Source: Bacteroidota bacterium (GTDB taxonomy: Bacteria > Bacteroidota > Bacteroidia > Cytophagales > Cyclobacteriaceae). Taken from it: a DNA stretch of 9,062 bases. The DNA is taken from assembly GCA_023393375.1 (NCBI GenBank), contig JAEWLI010000131.1, positions 1 through 9,062 on the forward strand. Direction: 5' to 3'. A program made the position numbers and the translations under genes. This document shows, piece by piece, positions 6,961 to 9,062 of this stretch; position 1 is the stretch's first letter, and each line of letters opens with the position of its first letter. The notes under the pieces were generated by a model that saw nothing but the letters and a program-made list of their open reading frames with translations, did not search any database and was not told where the DNA came from.

Positions 6961-6992
6961 TTGCTATAAATTATAAAACCGGTTTGATTCTT

Positions 6993-8411
6993 TTAATCAA
7001 TTAATGTTCCTGCCAATTCAAGGGCTTTTCTAAGGGCAGCCAATTTATTGTTTACTTCCTGCAATTCACTTGAAGGAACTGACTGTGACACTACACCTGC
7101 CCCAGCCTGAAAATACAATGTGCTGTTTTTACTTAAAAACGACCTGATCATGATGGCATGGTTAAAATCCCCATTAAAGCCCATAAAACCTATTGCACCT
7201 CCGTAAAAGCCTCTTCTTACATTTTCATATTTATTGATCAATTGCATGGCCATATATTTGGGAGCACCCGATAAAGTACCAGCAGGAAAAGTATCTGCCA
7301 CCAACTGAACGGGGGATATTTCTTCTGTTAAATGTCCGCTTACTTTCGACACCAGGTGAATGACATGGGAGTAATATTGTACTTCTTTAAAAGTTTCTAC
7401 CTCTACATCATAACTGTTGCGGCTGAGGTCATTTCTCGCCAGATCCACAAGCATCACATGTTCCGCAATCTCTTTAGGGTCGTTAGAGAGTTTTTTTGCC
7501 AGCTCCATATCCTCTTTATCGTTACCAGTCCGCTTGAAAGTGCCCGCTATAGGAAATATGCTCGCTTTTTGATCTTTTATCTGAATCTGAGCTTCCGGTG
7601 AAGATCCGAAAATTTTAAAATTACCATAATCGAAATAAAAGAGGTAGGGAGAAGGATTAATTGATCTCAATATACGGTATACATTAAATTCGTCGCCATG
7701 GAAAGCCGTTTGAAACCGTCTTGAAAGTACGATCTGAATCACATCTCCCCGGTTGCAGTGGGCGACACCTTTTTTCACTATTTCAATAAATTCATCATCC
7801 GTGTAATTGCTCTTTTCCGATCCATTGGCCATAAAAGGATATGTAGGATAGTTTCTTGACTTGATGAGGGTAAGAATGGCGTCAATTTTACTTTCTTCAT
7901 CTATTCCTTCCAGACTATGTTCGAAAAGGTATAACTCATTTTTAAAATGATCGACTGCAATCACATATTTATATACAGAATAGTATATTTCCGGGATTTC
8001 ATACCCGGATTCCTCATTTTCGGTGAAGTCGATTTCTTCAAAATACTCTACTGCATCATAAGCCATATATCCAAATAGTCCGTTATTTATGAACTTGAAG
8101 GTGCTCGGTTCATTAACAAATGCAGACGCATAATCTTTTAAAAGCACAAGGGCTTCCTTTTTAGAATCCAATAAAACGGTATCTTTATGCCCATCAGGAT
8201 AGGATATATTTGCTGTCAACCCTTTCAAGGAAAATGTGGAAATAGGCTCGAAACAGATATAGGAAAAACTGTTTTCCATGCCGTGATAATCTGAGCTTTC
8301 CAATAAAATGCTATTGGCAAACTTATCACGCACATTCAGGTAGATGCTAACTGGTGTAAGGGTATCTGATAACACCCTGATATTATTCGATTTGAGGTAG
8401 TAGGTTTTCAT
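6993..8411 (-). CDS. trpE: Anthranilate synthase component I
   Basis: Converts chorismate to anthranilate with ammonia from TrpG; this is the first committed step of Trp synthesis. It is 472 aa, shorter than the ~520 aa enterobacterial enzyme but normal for this phylum. The N-terminal part carries ILLESSD (35-41), matching the LLES element that binds inhibitory tryptophan, and NPSPYLFYF (252-260) is the second part of that pocket. Chorismate-binding motifs follow: PIAGTFKR (287-294), AEHVMLVDLARNDL (316-329), PAGTLSGAPK (376-385), GGAIGFMG (404-411) and FQAGAGVV (434-441). The protein has no tryptophan at all. These motifs and the adjacent trpG favour TrpE over PabB. It is the first structural gene, 120 nt after the trpL stop and about 65 nt after the attenuator. 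Confidence 0.97.
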   Translation of the reverse strand: MKTYYLKSNNIRVLSDTLTPVSIYLNVRDKFANSILLESSDYHGMENSFSYICFEPISTFSLKGLTANISYPDGHKDTVLLDSKKEALVLLKDYASAFVNEPSTFKFINNGLFGYMAYDAVEYFEEIDFTENEESGYEIPEIYYSVYKYVIAVDHFKNELYLFEHSLEGIDEESKIDAILTLIKSRNYPTYPFMANGSEKSNYTDDEFIEIVKKGVAHCNRGDVIQIVLSRRFQTAFHGDEFNVYRILRSINPSPYLFYFDYGNFKIFGSSPEAQIQIKDQKASIFPIAGTFKRTGNDKEDMELAKKLSNDPKEIAEHVMLVDLARNDLSRNSYDVEVETFKEVQYYSHVIHLVSKVSGHLTEEISPVQLVADTFPAGTLSGAPKYMAMQLINKYENVRRGFYGGAIGFMGFNGDFNHAIMIRSFLSKNSTLYFQAGAGVVSQSVPSSELQEVNNKLAALRKALELAGTLID

Positions 8412-8476
8412 AGATCAAAAATTGGATATTGCATTAGTAAAAATTAGACATCACATTTATATTATTAAAGTAAACT

Positions 8477-8508
8477 AAAAAAGGCCTGCCGTTGAACAGC
8501 AAGCCTTT
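8477..8508 (-). terminator. trp attenuator: rho-independent terminator upstream of trpE
   Basis: On the minus strand AAAGGCTTGCTG (8508-8497) pairs with CGGCAGGCCTTT (8491-8480) around the loop TTCAA. This gives a 12-bp stem with ten Watson-Crick pairs and two U-G wobbles. It runs into a total of six T (8482-8477), three of which extend past the stem. The hairpin lies between the leader peptide gene and trpE, where a terminator makes sense only as a regulated attenuator. Its 5' arm can instead pair with the end of the leader ORF. Confidence 0.92.
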
Positions 8509-8544
8509 GCAATATTTTTACATAAAACATATTACTGCTGTTCA
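8493..8544 (-). promoter_or_regulatory. Antiterminator of the trp attenuator
   Basis: TGAACAGCAG at 8544-8535 (the end of the leader ORF, Glu18-Gln19-Gln20) is complementary to TTGCTGTTCA at 8502-8493: nine Watson-Crick pairs plus one G-U, closing a 32-nt loop. The second strand takes six nt of the terminator's 5' stem arm plus its loop, so the two structures exclude each other. A ribosome stalled on the Trp codons (8567-8562) would leave 8544-8535 free to form this structure. One that reaches the stop codon would cover it and let the terminator fold. A possible 1:2 hairpin also exists: CATTTA (8558-8553) with TAAATG (8548-8543), plus GCTG (8569-8566) with CAGC (8540-8537). Confidence 0.85.
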
Positions 8545-8594
8545 TTTACCTTTAAATGACGCCACCAGCCAATATGTATTAATTGTAGTTTCAT
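8532..8594 (-). CDS. trpL: trp operon leader peptide with tandem Trp codons
   Basis: A 20-codon ORF: it begins MKLQLIHIG, has Trp10-Trp11 (TGGTGG at 8567-8562), continues RHLKVNEQQ and ends with TAA. It acts by being translated rather than through its product: speed through the two Trp codons reports the level of charged tRNA-Trp and sets the choice between terminator and antiterminator. An in-frame TGA lies four codons upstream of the ATG, so the start is well bounded. Two Trp in 20 residues is far above chance and contrasts with four Trp-free enzymes in the same operon. GAGG lies 7 nt before the ATG, but it overlaps the promoter -7 element and may not be in the mRNA. It is too short for routine gene callers. 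Confidence 0.92.
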   Translation of the reverse strand: MKLQLIHIGWWRHLKVNEQQ

Positions 8595-8604
8595 AATAAT
8601 GCCT

Positions 8605-8634
8605 CAAAGATAGTATGATAATTATTTTTTACAA
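8605..8634 (-). promoter_or_regulatory. Bacteroidota-type promoter of the trp operon
   Basis: On the minus strand TTG (8634-8632) is followed after exactly 19 nt by TATCTTTG (8612-8605), a full match to the TAnnTTTG -7 element used by the primary sigma factor of Bacteroidota, with a -33-like TTG at normal spacing. Transcription would start roughly 4-6 nt downstream, near 8600, so the leader ORF would begin within a few nt of the 5' end. Its position just before trpL supports the assignment. Confidence 0.82.
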
Positions 8635-8734
8635 GAGAATGGAAAGTTTTTTTTAATAAAGAAAAATAAACCTACAGTTAAATCAATATTTATAAAAGAG
8701 TTCTTTGTAACCTTATAATGAATCAAATTTTAAA

Positions 8735-8754
8735 ATAAATAAGCCTTTATTTAT
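8735..8754. repeat. AT-rich perfect inverted repeat in the divergent intergenic region
   Basis: ATAAATAA (8735-8742) and TTATTTAT (8747-8754) form an 8-bp perfect dyad around GCCT. It lies between the trp promoter and the divergent gene at 8851. Dyads of A and T arise easily in such AT-rich sequence, so an operator role is only a possibility. It is too weak to be a terminator. No second copy was seen nearby. Confidence 0.35.
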
Positions 8755-8850
8755 ATATATTTTAACCTTTCGATTCAAATACGCAATAACATATCTCCTT
8801 AATGCGAGTTTACTAAATAAAGAACTATTGTTTGATTAAAAATTACAATT

Positions 8851-9062
8851 ATGGCAGAGATACCAATTGAAAAAAGAAAAAAACGCACTATTTGGCCTTG
8901 GATATTGGGTATAGTAGTGGTATTAGTGCTAATCTGGGTATTAGCAGATAATAATGTAGAAGTGGAAGATGGTACTGCATTTCGGCAGGATGAAAATGTA
9001 ATGACAGATAAGAACGACAATACTATGGCACAGCAGGAGGATGGTCGTGTAGAACAATTTAT
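8851..9062 (+). CDS. Small single-pass membrane protein of unknown function (3' end cut off by the window)
   Basis: An open frame from ATG 8851 to the window edge, 70 residues visible. It starts MAEIPIEKRKKRTIWPW: a basic stretch KRKKR (8-12), then a hydrophobic segment of about 18 residues (14-31), then a strongly acidic, polar tail (ADNNVEVEDG onward). By the positive-inside rule the N-terminus should be cytoplasmic and the tail periplasmic. There is no signal-peptidase II Cys box and no clear signal peptidase I site, so it is more likely a membrane anchor than an exported protein. I do not recognise the family; the missing C-terminal part may hold the informative domain. The gene diverges from the trp operon. 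A weak TATTGTTTG (8826-8834) before it resembles a -7 element but has no good -33 partner. Confidence 0.7.
   Translation, partial: MAEIPIEKRKKRTIWPWILGIVVVLVLIWVLADNNVEVEDGTAFRQDENVMTDKNDNTMAQQEDGRVEQF

Noticed and set aside
6976..6985. AAACCGGTTT palindrome between trpE and trpG
   Set aside because: A 10-nt perfect palindrome with no repeat elsewhere in the gap and no terminator or promoter features; best taken as chance.
7332..7601. 89-codon plus-strand open frame inside trpE
   Set aside because: Antisense shadow of the trpE catalytic region.
8412..8650. TrpR-type operator or T-box riboswitch upstream of trpE
   Set aside because: No T-box sequence or specifier architecture was seen, and no clear extended operator overlaps the promoter. 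The leader peptide and competing hairpins explain the region.
8735..8754. AT dyad considered as a terminator for a transcript in either direction
   Set aside because: The stem is only A-T pairs, no T-run follows directly, and no gene ends nearby on either strand.
8809..8834. Possible promoter for the plus-strand gene at 8851 (TTTA ... TATTGTTTG)
   Set aside because: The -7-like element has one nt too many (TAnnnTTTG) and the only upstream TTT lies 13 nt away instead of about 19, so it is not listed as a promoter.
8799..9020. 73-codon minus-strand open frame at the right edge
   Set aside because: Antisense to the divergent membrane-protein frame, which has a much more protein-like pattern (basic N-terminus, one hydrophobic span, acidic tail).

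Overview
The window looks like a chromosomal piece of a Bacteroidota genome, probably from a Cytophagales- or Flavobacteriia-like lineage. The evidence is the gene order trpEGDCFBA, an AT-rich composition, A-rich sequence instead of strong Shine-Dalgarno sites before most genes, and a near-perfect Bacteroidota-type promoter (TTG, 19 nt, TAnnTTTG). The species cannot be named from the sequence alone.

Layout. Almost everything reads on the minus strand, from right to left. A promoter (8605-8634) drives a short leader peptide with two tandem Trp codons (trpL, 8532-8594), followed by an attenuator terminator (8477-8508). Then come trpE, trpG, trpD, trpC, trpF and trpB, tightly packed with gaps of 32 nt or less and a 1-nt overlap at trpC/trpF. 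A 420-nt gap full of small hairpins separates trpB from trpA. trpA overlaps the start of a type I-beta DAHP synthase gene (aroF) by 4 nt. After 27 nt comes hisH, which runs off the left edge. At the right edge a divergent plus-strand gene encodes the start of a small single-pass membrane protein of unknown function.

How the genes work together. The DAHP synthase makes the first committed intermediate of the shikimate pathway. TrpE/TrpG convert chorismate to anthranilate, and TrpD, TrpC and TrpF carry this to indole-3-glycerol phosphate. TrpA/TrpB then make tryptophan. All seven Trp-pathway activities are present as separate, apparently intact proteins with their key catalytic residues. HisH belongs to histidine synthesis and is the one outsider at the downstream end.

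Regulation. The strongest non-coding signal is a complete ribosome-mediated attenuator upstream of trpE: a 20-codon leader peptide with Trp10-Trp11, a terminator hairpin followed by a U-run, and a competing antiterminator formed between the last leader codons and the terminator's 5' arm. TrpE also keeps the LLES-type motif associated with feedback inhibition by tryptophan, so both transcriptional and allosteric control are expected. Trp residues are very rare in the pathway enzymes (5 in 2136 residues).

The window is largely a well-known biosynthetic operon. The parts most worth a second look are the attenuator, the hairpin-repeat block between trpB and trpA, and the attachment of hisH to the cluster.
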